The position numbers and the translations under genes were made by a program. Below, piece by piece: positions 54,333 to 61,653 of a stretch of DNA of 64,000 nt. The notes beneath the pieces are model-generated. The model was not told the origin of the DNA, made no database searches, and was given only the letters and a program-made list of their open reading frames with translations. The stretch is from assembly GCA_023896275.1 (NCBI GenBank), contig MLDA01000001.1:62001-126000 (forward strand). Direction: 5' to 3'. Every line of letters begins with the position of its first letter. The first letter of the stretch is position 1. The stretch is from Kocuria rosea subsp. polaris. GTDB lineage: Bacteria > Actinomycetota > Actinomycetes > Actinomycetales > Micrococcaceae.

Positions 54333-55007
54333 CTACATGTCGTCCGAGGCCGGCATCAGCACCTCGTCGACGAGGTAGACGGTGGCGTTGGCAGTCTGCA
54401 CGCCGCCGCAGATGACGTTGGCGCCGTTGACGGTGAGTTCGTCACCCTCTCCTGCGACCTCGACGGTGCCGCCCTGAACCGTGGTCTGCTCGCCGACAAT
54501 GTCGTCCGGAGCGATCTGCCCGGGGACCACGTGGTAGGTCAGGACCGTGGTGAGGGTGTCAGCGTCGCTGACAACACCGTTCAGGTCGTCCTCGGGGATG
54601 GCCGCGAAGGCCTCATCGACCGGGGCGAACACGGTGAACTCGTCGCTGTTGAGCGTGTCGACCAGGTTGACGTCCTCGTTCAGCTCGCCGGAGACGGCCG
54701 CGGTCAGGGTCTTCAGCAGCGGGTTGTTCGAGGCCGCGACGGCGACCGGGTCCTGGGCCATGCCGGCGACGGAGCCGTCACCCTCGGGGACCTGCTCGGC
54801 GTAGGCCGCGCAGCCGGGGCCAACGAGGTTGGCTGCCGGGTCCATCTCCTCGGCCTCGTCCGTGGCCGGAGCCGAAGAGCTCATGTCCTCCGCCATCGGG
54901 CTGGAGGACGACATGTCGTCCGGAGTGTCGCCCGAGGAACAGGCGGCGAGGGCGAAAGCGGCGGTGGCAAGGACGCCGAAGACGGGAAGGATGCGGTTGT
55001 TTTTCAT
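54333..55007 (-). CDS. Fasciclin-domain lipoprotein (Mpt83/Mpt70-like)
   Basis: A 224-residue surface protein. Signal peptide and lipobox with Cys23 (LAAC) precede a Ser/Met/Asp-rich linker (24-55). One FAS1 domain (about 85-222) has [20 protein letters not shown] and [11 protein letters not shown]. Mycobacterial Mpt83 has the same lipoprotein-plus-FAS1 plan and is the main SigK target. Start ATG with AAGGAGAAA 4-5 bp upstream. Followed by a terminator and sigK. Confidence 0.9.
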   Translation of the reverse strand: MKNNRILPVFGVLATAAFALAACSSGDTPDDMSSSSPMAEDMSSSAPATDEAEEMDPAANLVGPGCAAYAEQVPEGDGSVAGMAQDPVAVAASNNPLLKTLTAAVSGELNEDVNLVDTLNSDEFTVFAPVDEAFAAIPEDDLNGVVSDADTLTTVLTYHVVPGQIAPDDIVGEQTTVQGGTVEVAGEGDELTVNGANVICGGVQTANATVYLVDEVLMPASDDM

Positions 55008-55059
55008 GACATTTCTCCTTGGTTGTGTGCCAAAAAATGGCGTGTGCGAATTTCTCGAC

Positions 55060-55088
55060 GGGTACCGGCCGTGCTGTGGCCGGTACCC
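55060..55088 (-). terminator. Hairpin between DUF4383 gene and fasciclin gene
   Basis: A perfect 11-bp stem GGGTACCGGCC / GGCCGGTACCC with a 7-nt loop. On the minus strand it is followed within 25 nt by a GCCA-TTTTT-TGGC run. It may attenuate read-through into the fasciclin gene. Confidence 0.6.
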
Positions 55089-55100
55089 GAGCTGGGGACC

Positions 55101-55556
55101 TCAGGCCGTAGCGGCGTGGAGGTTTTTCCGGCGCCCGAGGATCAGTCCGAGGGCGACCATGCCGATGCCGAGTCCGAAGTGCAGGACGTTGTCGGCACCA
55201 TTGACCGGAACGAAGTTTGCGGGGCTGCCGTGCGGCACCAGGACGCCGTAGACGCCAAGGACCAGGTAGACGACGCCGCCCCAGACGAGGTAGCGGACGG
55301 CCCCTGAGTTGCCCCGGCCGGCGACGATGCCCAAGACGCCGAAGAGCAGGTGCACCACGTTGTGGAGCACGGAGACCTGGAAGAGGCCCAGAAGCATGGC
55401 CTCGGAGTGGTGGGAGGCGAACGTGAGGTCGCCAAGGTTGCTCGTGATGCCGGGAACGAATCCCAGAACGCCCACCAGCAGGAAGACCACTCCAACGGTG
55501 CGAGCTGCGAGTGCAACTGCGGACCGTCGCGTCACCTGAGCTGCGGAACTGTTCAT
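55101..55556 (-). CDS. DUF4383-family membrane protein
   Basis: A 151-residue protein with four membrane helices (ALAARTVGVVFLLVGVLGFV, AMLLGLFQVSVLHNVVHLLF, VWGGVVYLVLGVYGVLVP, LHFGLGIGMVALGLIL). It has the DUF4383 signature with HNVVHL. The function is unknown; members are common in actinobacteria next to stress genes. A SigK-like promoter lies upstream, so it is probably part of the SigK regulon. Confidence 0.85.
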   Translation of the reverse strand: MNSSAAQVTRRSAVALAARTVGVVFLLVGVLGFVPGITSNLGDLTFASHHSEAMLLGLFQVSVLHNVVHLLFGVLGIVAGRGNSGAVRYLVWGGVVYLVLGVYGVLVPHGSPANFVPVNGADNVLHFGLGIGMVALGLILGRRKNLHAATA

Positions 55557-55609
55557 CGTGCGCTCCTTTGTCGATGTGTCGTCACCGCCGTTGCGCGGTC
55601 ACATGAACA

Positions 55610-55637
55610 ATTCGGAGCGGACGGGAAATCGGATTGG
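55610..55637 (-). promoter_or_regulatory. SigK-type promoter candidate for DUF4383/fasciclin genes
   Basis: On the minus strand CCAATCC (complement 55631-55637), 15 bp, then CCGAAT (complement 55610-55615), 53 bp upstream of the start codon. This is close to the mycobacterial SigK consensus as I recall it (CCATCC and CCGAAT boxes). Confidence 0.45.
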
Positions 55638-55749
55638 AGAATTCGCAAAGTTTTTTTGCGGGGCACGGCCGCCGCGACGTCAGCGCGCCCCGGGACGTGA
55701 CTTGGACCCCGAACTTGACCTTGAACCTCAGGCGTCCAGATGCCTCCGC

Positions 55750-55902
55750 CAGAGCCGAAATACGCTGGAGCGCCTACGCCCCAGATACAGCGAGTGGCTG
55801 CGCGAGTTGTCTTCCGGCGTCAGCGCAGCGGAGGTCGAGACCGTGCACGGTGCGCTCGCGCAGGTGCAGCTGAAAGTCGACGGCAGTGCCCTGGATGCGT
55901 AG
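55750..55902 (+). pseudogene. Possible remnant of a MarR-type regulator C-terminus
   Basis: The last 45 or so codons of an otherwise junk-like frame read RLRPRYSEWLRELSSG and AAEVETVHGALAQVQ, which looks like the closing helices of a MarR-family protein. Upstream in the same frame the sequence is Arg/Pro-rich and not protein-like, and no DNA-binding wing is seen in any frame. If right, the 5' part has been lost. Low confidence; could be chance. Confidence 0.3.
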
Positions 55903-56080
55903 TCGGGGCGCACGCTCGATGGCAGGAATCGGCCCGGGTCATGTCCGCGCGCTGAACGCCGGGAGGACACAGGCACGGACACTGACCTAGGCATCCTGAA
56001 ACGCATGGCTGCGATCGGCACTTCGCTCCGGGAGTGTGTTTCCCTGCACGAGTTGGACCGGCTCGCCGTTCACATCGGAC

Positions 56081-56127
56081 GCCTGTTTCACCGTCAGAGA
56101 TTCGGAAGCCTGCTTCACCGTCAGAGA
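56081..56127. repeat. 27-bp tandem repeat
   Basis: Two copies of GCCTG(T/C)TTCACCGTCAGAGA (56081-56100 and 56108-56127), identical at 19 of 20 positions, offset by 27 bp. As 27 is a multiple of three, both strands keep frame: ACFTVR repeats on plus and SLTVKQAS on minus. It lies just upstream of the truncated alkylation-repair gene. Confidence 0.7.
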
Positions 56128-56150
56128 ATGGGTGTGGATGGCAGCACGCC

Positions 56151-56497
56151 CCCGCCTGGTGACCGATCTGAATGACTCGATCGCCTTACTCGCCGCGTGG
56201 ACGGATGAGGCAGCGGCGAACCTACGAAGGTTCGCCAGCGAAGCCCTCCGACCCCGCGGCGTTTGGGCTTCCCGCATCCCCGCGCTCAAGAACGATCCAT
56301 CACTCGGCGAGCGCTTGCTGGAACCGCTCGGCGCGGACCCCTCACGGGTGCTGGACTCCCTGGCGAACTGGATCAACAATGCCGCAAAGACCCGCCCGGA
56401 ATGGGCGCGGGCACTCTGCGACCGCTGGCAGATCCAAGGCCCGACCCCGACCACAGTTCGCATCACCGCCCGCGCGCTTCGCTCACTGAGACCGTGA
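56151..56497 (+). pseudogene. 5'-truncated DNA alkylation repair (AlkD-like) gene
   Basis: About 115 codons match the C-terminal HEAT-repeat end of AlkD-type DNA glycosylases: LRRFASEALRPRGVW, then LLEPLGADPSR, LANWINNAAKTRPEWARALC. Full-length relatives are more than twice as long, and the N-terminal repeats with the catalytic region are missing in all frames upstream. An in-frame ATG at 56036 would add only the tandem-repeat peptide. Probably a non-functional remnant. Confidence 0.6.
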
Positions 56498-56596
56498 CGC
56501 CCCGGATGGGGCTTGAGATCAGCTGACGCCAACGGCCGCTTCTACGCAGGTGGGCCTATGCCCTCCACTACGTCGCCTAGTTCCGGAGACGTCCGG

Positions 56597-58228
56597 TCAA
56601 GGAGCGATGAGCCCTTCGCGCGATCCTCGCCAGCCGCCACGCTGGTAATCCCGAGGCGACATCCCGTGTGCTTGCTGAAACACCTTCGTAAAGCCGGAGG
56701 CGTGCGCGTAGCCGAGACTTCTCCCGACTTCCGCGACGCTTCGTCCATCCTGCAACGCGCGACGGGCGAGCGTCATGCGTAGCTGGGATCGCCAGCGCGG
56801 GAAGGTCTGCCCGGTGATGCCGACGAAGTCTTCATGAAGACCCTGCGGCGTATCACCCGTCAGCCCCAGCCTGGCCCCCCAATCCGCCAGTGTCCCCTTG
56901 GCGGCGGGGTCCGCGCTGACTCCGGCGAGAATCGCGTGGACAGGATCCTCAGTGTCCACCCCTGCGCTGGCGCTGGCCGGGGGGCGACTCGTCTGCGCCG
57001 CAGCACGGATGAGGTTCGCCACGAAAGCGTCGTCGTGGATTTGCGGGCGCAACCCGCTGTAGTTCGAGATCATCGAATGAAGCAAGAAGTCTTCCGCTTC
57101 ACCACCCGCGCGCAAAATTTCCGTAGGAGGGGCTGCGCCCGGACTACTGCCGGGCTGAGATCCAAGAGGCAGCAGGATTGACCCGGCCGCCAGTTCCACC
57201 TCGTTGCGCACCCCGGCCGGCAACCACATGACGTCACCGCGGCGTAGACGCCAACTGTGCCCTCCGCTCTCGACTCTCGCGCTCCCCCGAAACATCCACA
57301 CGACCACGTGAAAGTCGTTGACGCGCGACCAGCTTGCACTTGCCGGGATCTGCGGCGGGCTCGACTGCCGTTCTCTCGGGACGCACGCGGTCAGTTCCTC
57401 CACCCGCTCGACCAGCCGCACAGGGGCATCTGCCACGACAGATCCGCCTTCCGGACGTGTCGCGAACAAAGCGCGGTAACCACTCGGAGTCACCCCGGTT
57501 CCCTCTCGGAATGCCCTGGTGAAGCCGGCGGGAGTTGCGTAGCCCACCTGTCGGCCGGTCCAGCCGATGTCCCGACCCGCATCGAGATAGGTCGCTGCCG
57601 CCGTGACGCGGGCAACAGTCCTCCAGCGAGCAAAAGGCAGTCCGGTTTCCTCCGCGAATTGTCGTTGCAGGGTGCGCACACCGATGTTGAACCTCGCGGC
57701 GAACACAGCCAACTCCGTGTCATCCGCCGGAGTTCGTAGCAGCTTGCGCGCAACCTCGAGCGCTGCCCCAGATTGTGGCAGCGGCAGCGCGGCCAGTCGA
57801 ACGGCGCTCGCTCGAGCACCGAGTGCCTCGTAGGGTGAACCGGAGATGAAGCCGACCAGCCCCGTGCCGGTTCCGGCGGCACCACGCAGGTAGCCGAGGC
57901 TGAGGGCGAACTGAAAGACCAGCCAGTCTGACCACGCCTCGGGCACGGGGATCTCGACCACGCGGTCCAGCCCCTCGGGAAGGTCGACCGCCGGCAGCAT
58001 GATCGGCAGGGCGACCGAACCAGGTTCACCGTGAATCTGATAGTCGACCCCCGCAGGCACCCAGAGTGCCAATCCGGCGTCGAGCGAGTGCGTGAATCGA
58101 CCGGCCTTGACCACTACCCTCCCCGTGCGCACCCAGAGCAGTAGTGGCTCGCGCACATTCGTCGTACGCGCTGTTCTGGTCGCTGGCACGGAGGGCACAG
58201 CGCCTGAGGGAAATACTTGGGAAGCCAT
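56597..58228 (-). CDS. Double AraC-family regulator (two cupin-HTH modules in one chain)
   Basis: A 543-residue protein made of two AraC-type units in tandem. Unit 1: cupin about 27-95, AraC double HTH about 170-255. Unit 2: cupin about 305-372, HTH about 444-530. Corresponding motifs are plain: LWVPAGVDYQIH (55-66) against MWLPAGVRNEVE (334-345); FARWRT (199-204) against FPRWRS (476-481); ATPAGFTRAF (231-240) against AHASGFTKVF (508-517). Ordinary AraC proteins have one unit of 250-300 residues. The second HTH 1 is less canonical than the first. The gene is divergent from the siderophore-interacting protein gene across an iron-box-like site, so it likely controls iron uptake. No frameshift seen. 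Confidence 0.87.
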   Translation of the reverse strand: MASQVFPSGAVPSVPATRTARTTNVREPLLLWVRTGRVVVKAGRFTHSLDAGLALWVPAGVDYQIHGEPGSVALPIMLPAVDLPEGLDRVVEIPVPEAWSDWLVFQFALSLGYLRGAAGTGTGLVGFISGSPYEALGARASAVRLAALPLPQSGAALEVARKLLRTPADDTELAVFAARFNIGVRTLQRQFAEETGLPFARWRTVARVTAAATYLDAGRDIGWTGRQVGYATPAGFTRAFREGTGVTPSGYRALFATRPEGGSVVADAPVRLVERVEELTACVPRERQSSPPQIPASASWSRVNDFHVVVWMFRGSARVESGGHSWRLRRGDVMWLPAGVRNEVELAAGSILLPLGSQPGSSPGAAPPTEILRAGGEAEDFLLHSMISNYSGLRPQIHDDAFVANLIRAAAQTSRPPASASAGVDTEDPVHAILAGVSADPAAKGTLADWGARLGLTGDTPQGLHEDFVGITGQTFPRWRSQLRMTLARRALQDGRSVAEVGRSLGYAHASGFTKVFQQAHGMSPRDYQRGGWRGSREGLIAP

Positions 58229-58296
58229 GGAGTTCCGTTTCCTCGCGGTTGCGGAGTGAGTGTAAGAAGTCGGCGCGCACCGATAACCGTAGCGTA

Positions 58297-58315
58297 TGAG
58301 GCAAGGCTAACCTTA
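58297..58315. promoter_or_regulatory. DtxR/IdeR-type iron box
   Basis: TGAGGCAAGGCTAACCTTA matches 15 of 19 positions of the DtxR/IdeR consensus (TTAGGTTAGGCTAACCTAA), with the right half best preserved. It lies 69 bp from the double-AraC start and 70 bp before the siderophore-interacting protein start. Fits iron-dependent repression of the uptake operon. Confidence 0.65.
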
Positions 58316-58385
58316 CTCATTGTCCGCGCCCCGGCGCCTTATCTCGGACGATCACATCCCGCCTCGTTTCCCAGGAGTATTCGTC

Positions 58386-59237
58386 GTGCCAGCCACCGTC
58401 CGCCAGACCACCAACTTCCCGGTCGTGCTCCGCGAGCTCGAAGTGCTGCGGATCCGCGACCTCACAACAGGCATGCGCCGCATCACTCTCACCGGACCGC
58501 AACTGGGTGCGGCCGATGACGCGGCCCATCCCCCGCGGCAGGCGTTCACCAGCCCCGGTTTCGACGACGATTTCCGGATTCTGCTCCCGTACCCGGGCGA
58601 GATCGAACCGGTGCTGCCGCTCATCCGCGACGGCCGGGTCACGTTTGCCGACGGCCGCCGCCCCCTGGCTCGTGCGTACACCGTGCGACGGTTCGATCCG
58701 GTCTCTCTCGAGCTGGATGTCGACGTCGCTCTGCACGGCTCCGGCATCGCCACGGCCTGGGCCTGCAACGTCCGTCCGGGTGAGCGCGTGCACATCGCCG
58801 GGCCAGGACTGTCACGCGAGCTACCTTCCGAGACAGACTGGCTGCTCATCGCCGGGGACGAAACCGCACTACCGGCAATCGCCCGCCTGCTTGAAGAGCT
58901 CCCCATCACGGCCAGTGCCCAGGTATTCATCGAGATCGCCGAGAAAGCGCACCAGCAGCCGCTGCGCGTCCTGCCCGGAGTACTGGTCACCTGGTTGCCC
59001 AGACGTGGTGCTCCCGCTGGCACCACCACCCTGCTGTTGGACGCAGTGCGCACGGCGCCCTGGTGGCCGGGGTCACCATTCGCCTGGATCGCGGGAGAAC
59101 AGTCCACAGTGCGCGCGCTCCGCCGACACCTCGTTCTCGACCGCCACCTCCCGAAGCCCCGGATCGACTTCACCGGCTATTGGAAGCACGGCGGTGACCT
59201 CGAGCTCGAAGACCCCGATGCCCCCGTGGATGCCTAG
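58386..59237 (+). CDS. Siderophore-interacting protein (FAD/NAD(P)H ferric-siderophore reductase)
   Basis: A 283-residue SIP-family flavoreductase. The FAD-binding barrel has RAYTVRRFDP and a segment GSGIATAWACNVRPGERVHI. The NAD(P)H domain has WLLIAGDETALPAIARLLEEL, PWWPGSPFAWIAGEQSTV and the family end RIDFTGYWKHG. It reduces ferric siderophore in the cytoplasm to release iron. GTG 58386 with AGGAG 8 bp upstream was chosen over TTG 58320, which abuts the iron box. Confidence 0.9.
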   Translation: MPATVRQTTNFPVVLRELEVLRIRDLTTGMRRITLTGPQLGAADDAAHPPRQAFTSPGFDDDFRILLPYPGEIEPVLPLIRDGRVTFADGRRPLARAYTVRRFDPVSLELDVDVALHGSGIATAWACNVRPGERVHIAGPGLSRELPSETDWLLIAGDETALPAIARLLEELPITASAQVFIEIAEKAHQQPLRVLPGVLVTWLPRRGAPAGTTTLLLDAVRTAPWWPGSPFAWIAGEQSTVRALRRHLVLDRHLPKPRIDFTGYWKHGGDLELEDPDAPVDA

Positions 59238-59291
59238 CCCACACCACGCTCCCTCTTCTCTCCTTCCCCTTCTCTACCCGAAAGGTCACGA

Positions 59292-60383
59292 ATGACAACT
59301 CTGTCCTCACCCCCTGGCAGCCTCCGCCGGCGCGTCATCGCCGCAGCGATGACCGGCCTCAGCGCCGCCCTCATCGTCACAGGATGCGCCGGCGGCCAAG
59401 ATTCCGAGACCCCCGGATCGATCGAAACCAGCCTGCTGCCTCCGGCGGAGGGCCACGTCGAGTACCCGCTCGCCCTGGCGTCACCGTACGGCGAGACCAT
59501 GCTCGAGGAACGCCCCCAGCGCATCGCCGCGATCGTGCCGAACGCCCTCGACACGGAGCTCTTGCTGTCTCTCGGTGTCACGCCGGTGCTCAGCTCGTCG
59601 ATGGTGAACGAGTCCGCGTCCGGTTCCTATCTCAAGTCATACGACGCAGCCAGTATCGAGACCTTCGAGTTCCCCATGGGTGCCACTCTGCCCATCGAGG
59701 CGATCGCAGCGAGCGATCCGGACCTGATCGTTGCCGTCGGCTGGCAGAGCGGCAACGGCTCCACCGATCTCGGTGACTCCTTCGACAAGCTCGCCTCGAT
59801 CGCCCCCGTCTTGACGAGTCCGGAACAGCCGGAAGGTCGTTTCCTGACCCCCTGGCAGGAGTCCATTCAGATCCTCGGCGACACCCTGGACTTGAGTGAC
59901 GCCGCCGCGACCGTGATCGCCGACAACGACGCCTACTTTGCTGCGTTCCGCGACAACCACCCGGAGTTCAACGGTAAGACAGCCACGTGGGCGATCTGGT
60001 ACGACTCCTCGTACGGTCTGCACTACCTCTCGCAGCCAGACTCTGCTCCTGAGGAGTTCCTGACCGGCCTCGGCTTCGCGAAGAATCCTCTGGCCGAGAA
60101 CTTCGCGGCGGGCACCGCCGTCAGCGGTGAACTGCTCGCGAAGATCGATGCCGATGTGCTGCTGCTCGGACAGAGTCGTGTCGCCGACGAGGCCGAGTTC
60201 ACCGAGTTTACGAACGGCGCGCTCTTCCAGAACCTCGATGCTGTCACAAGTGGCAACTGGATCGCAGTGCCGTCGGTGCTCGACGACGGCGGCGACATCC
60301 TCTGGGCGGTCACGAGCGGCGGGCCCATCGGCACGGAATGGGCGGCTGAGCAGCTGGCGCCGCGGCTCCTCGGAATGCGTTAG
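59292..60383 (+). CDS. Ferric-siderophore ABC transporter binding lipoprotein
   Basis: A 363-residue FecB/FepB-like protein. Signal peptide with lipobox Cys32 (VTGC). The class III binding-protein pattern is present: RIAAIVPNALDTELLLSLGV at the start of lobe 1, DPDLIVAVGW, and lobe 2 with DADVLLLGQS. Delivers ferric siderophore to the two permeases downstream. ATG with AAAGG 8 bp upstream, 54 bp after the SIP gene. Confidence 0.9.
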   Translation: MTTLSSPPGSLRRRVIAAAMTGLSAALIVTGCAGGQDSETPGSIETSLLPPAEGHVEYPLALASPYGETMLEERPQRIAAIVPNALDTELLLSLGVTPVLSSSMVNESASGSYLKSYDAASIETFEFPMGATLPIEAIAASDPDLIVAVGWQSGNGSTDLGDSFDKLASIAPVLTSPEQPEGRFLTPWQESIQILGDTLDLSDAAATVIADNDAYFAAFRDNHPEFNGKTATWAIWYDSSYGLHYLSQPDSAPEEFLTGLGFAKNPLAENFAAGTAVSGELLAKIDADVLLLGQSRVADEAEFTEFTNGALFQNLDAVTSGNWIAVPSVLDDGGDILWAVTSGGPIGTEWAAEQLAPRLLGMR

Positions 60384-60390
60384 CTGAACT

Positions 60391-60438
60391 CGCGGGCGGT
60401 GCAGTTTTCGGCTCGGGTCTGAAACCGCACCGCCCGCG
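60391..60438 (+). terminator. Hairpin inside the iron-uptake gene cluster
   Basis: A perfect 12-bp stem CGCGGGCGGTGC / GCACCGCCCGCG, with a GTTT/AAAC inner pairing, directly after the binding-protein stop. It may lower expression of the permease genes relative to the binding protein, or stabilise the upstream mRNA. Confidence 0.65.
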
Positions 60439-60540
60439 GTCCCTGTTTTCACGGAACCTCCCGGCGCTGACCCCGTCGGTCTTCTCCACAGTGACCCAGC
60501 TTTACGCCTCCGCTCTCGTCGCCACTACTGCTCCCTCGAA

Positions 60541-61653
60541 ATGAGACCCGCCGTGCCAACGCCCCCGCGCCTTCAAACGAAGGTGGCCGACAGGCCGCCC
60601 CAGCCACAGGCACACGATCAGCAGGCTCCGCCTCGCACCCGAGTCGCCATCCGCCATCTCGCGCACCGCCGCTCCATCGGATTCGGACTGCTGCTTGCAA
60701 TTCTGCTGCCGACACTCGCACTCAGCCTCGCCGTGGGCGCCAACCCGATCCCCCTCGCTGAGGTATGGCCGACCATCGTCGAGCCCGACGGGTCAGAGGC
60801 AGCCATCGTCATCTGGACCCTGCGGGTGCCTCGCACGGTGGTCGCAATCATTGCAGGCGCGGCCTTCGGCGTCGCGGGCGCACTCATCCAGGCCGTGACC
60901 CGCAACCCTCTCGCCGATCCGGGCATCCTCGGCGTCAACGCCGGCGCCGGCTTCGCAGTCACCATCGGCGTCGGATTCTTCGGAATCGGAAGCATCAGCG
61001 GGTACATGTGGTTCGCCTTCATCGGTGCCGCGCTATCGACCGTTGCCGTCTACCTCATCGGCACGTCGGGCCGCGGCACCGGGTCTCCGGTCACCCTCGT
61101 GCTGGCCGGCGTCGCGCTCGGAGCCGTACTCACGGGGCTCACCACGTTCCTGACACTCATCGACGAACACACCTTTCGTGCCGTGCGCAACTGGGGGCTC
61201 GGCTCCTTAGCACGCACCAGTCTTGACGAGACCGTCAAGGTCCTGCCCTTCCTCGCGCTCGGCCTCATCCTTGCGCTTATCATCGCAAGTGCGCTGAACA
61301 CGGTCGCGCTCGGCGAAGACCTCGCCGCTTCCCTCGGGGCGAACGTCATCAGAACGAGAGCGTTCGCTATCATCGCCGTTACCCTCCTCGCGGGCGGAGC
61401 CACGGCGCTCACCGGCGGCATCGGCTTCGTCGGCCTCATGGTGCCGCACCTGGTGCGATGGTTCACCGGGCCGGACCAACGCTGGATCATCGCATATTCC
61501 ACTCTCGGCGGAGCACTCGTCGTGGTTCTCGCCGATGTCCTCGGACGCGTGATCGTCCGACCAGGCGAGATCGAGGTCGGCGTCCTCACGGCCGTCATCG
61601 GTGCCCCAGTCCTGATCGCCGTCGTGCGTCGTAGCCGGGTGAGCTCGCTATGA
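60541..61653 (+). CDS. Ferric-siderophore ABC transporter permease 1 (FecCD family)
   Basis: A 370-residue permease after a 40-residue charged N-terminus, with about ten membrane helices. Family motifs are LRVPRTVVAIIAGAAFGVAG with TRNPLADPGILGVNAGAG and the coupling-loop GFVGLMVPHLVRW. It forms a channel with the next gene product. No clear Shine-Dalgarno precedes the ATG, although it follows the intercistronic hairpin by about 100 bp. Confidence 0.9.
   Translation: MRPAVPTPPRLQTKVADRPPQPQAHDQQAPPRTRVAIRHLAHRRSIGFGLLLAILLPTLALSLAVGANPIPLAEVWPTIVEPDGSEAAIVIWTLRVPRTVVAIIAGAAFGVAGALIQAVTRNPLADPGILGVNAGAGFAVTIGVGFFGIGSISGYMWFAFIGAALSTVAVYLIGTSGRGTGSPVTLVLAGVALGAVLTGLTTFLTLIDEHTFRAVRNWGLGSLARTSLDETVKVLPFLALGLILALIIASALNTVALGEDLAASLGANVIRTRAFAIIAVTLLAGGATALTGGIGFVGLMVPHLVRWFTGPDQRWIIAYSTLGGALVVVLADVLGRVIVRPGEIEVGVLTAVIGAPVLIAVVRRSRVSSL

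Noticed and set aside
56513-56782. An 89-codon plus-strand frame after the alkD remnant
   Set aside because: It lies antisense to the C-terminal HTH of the double AraC protein and has no domain.
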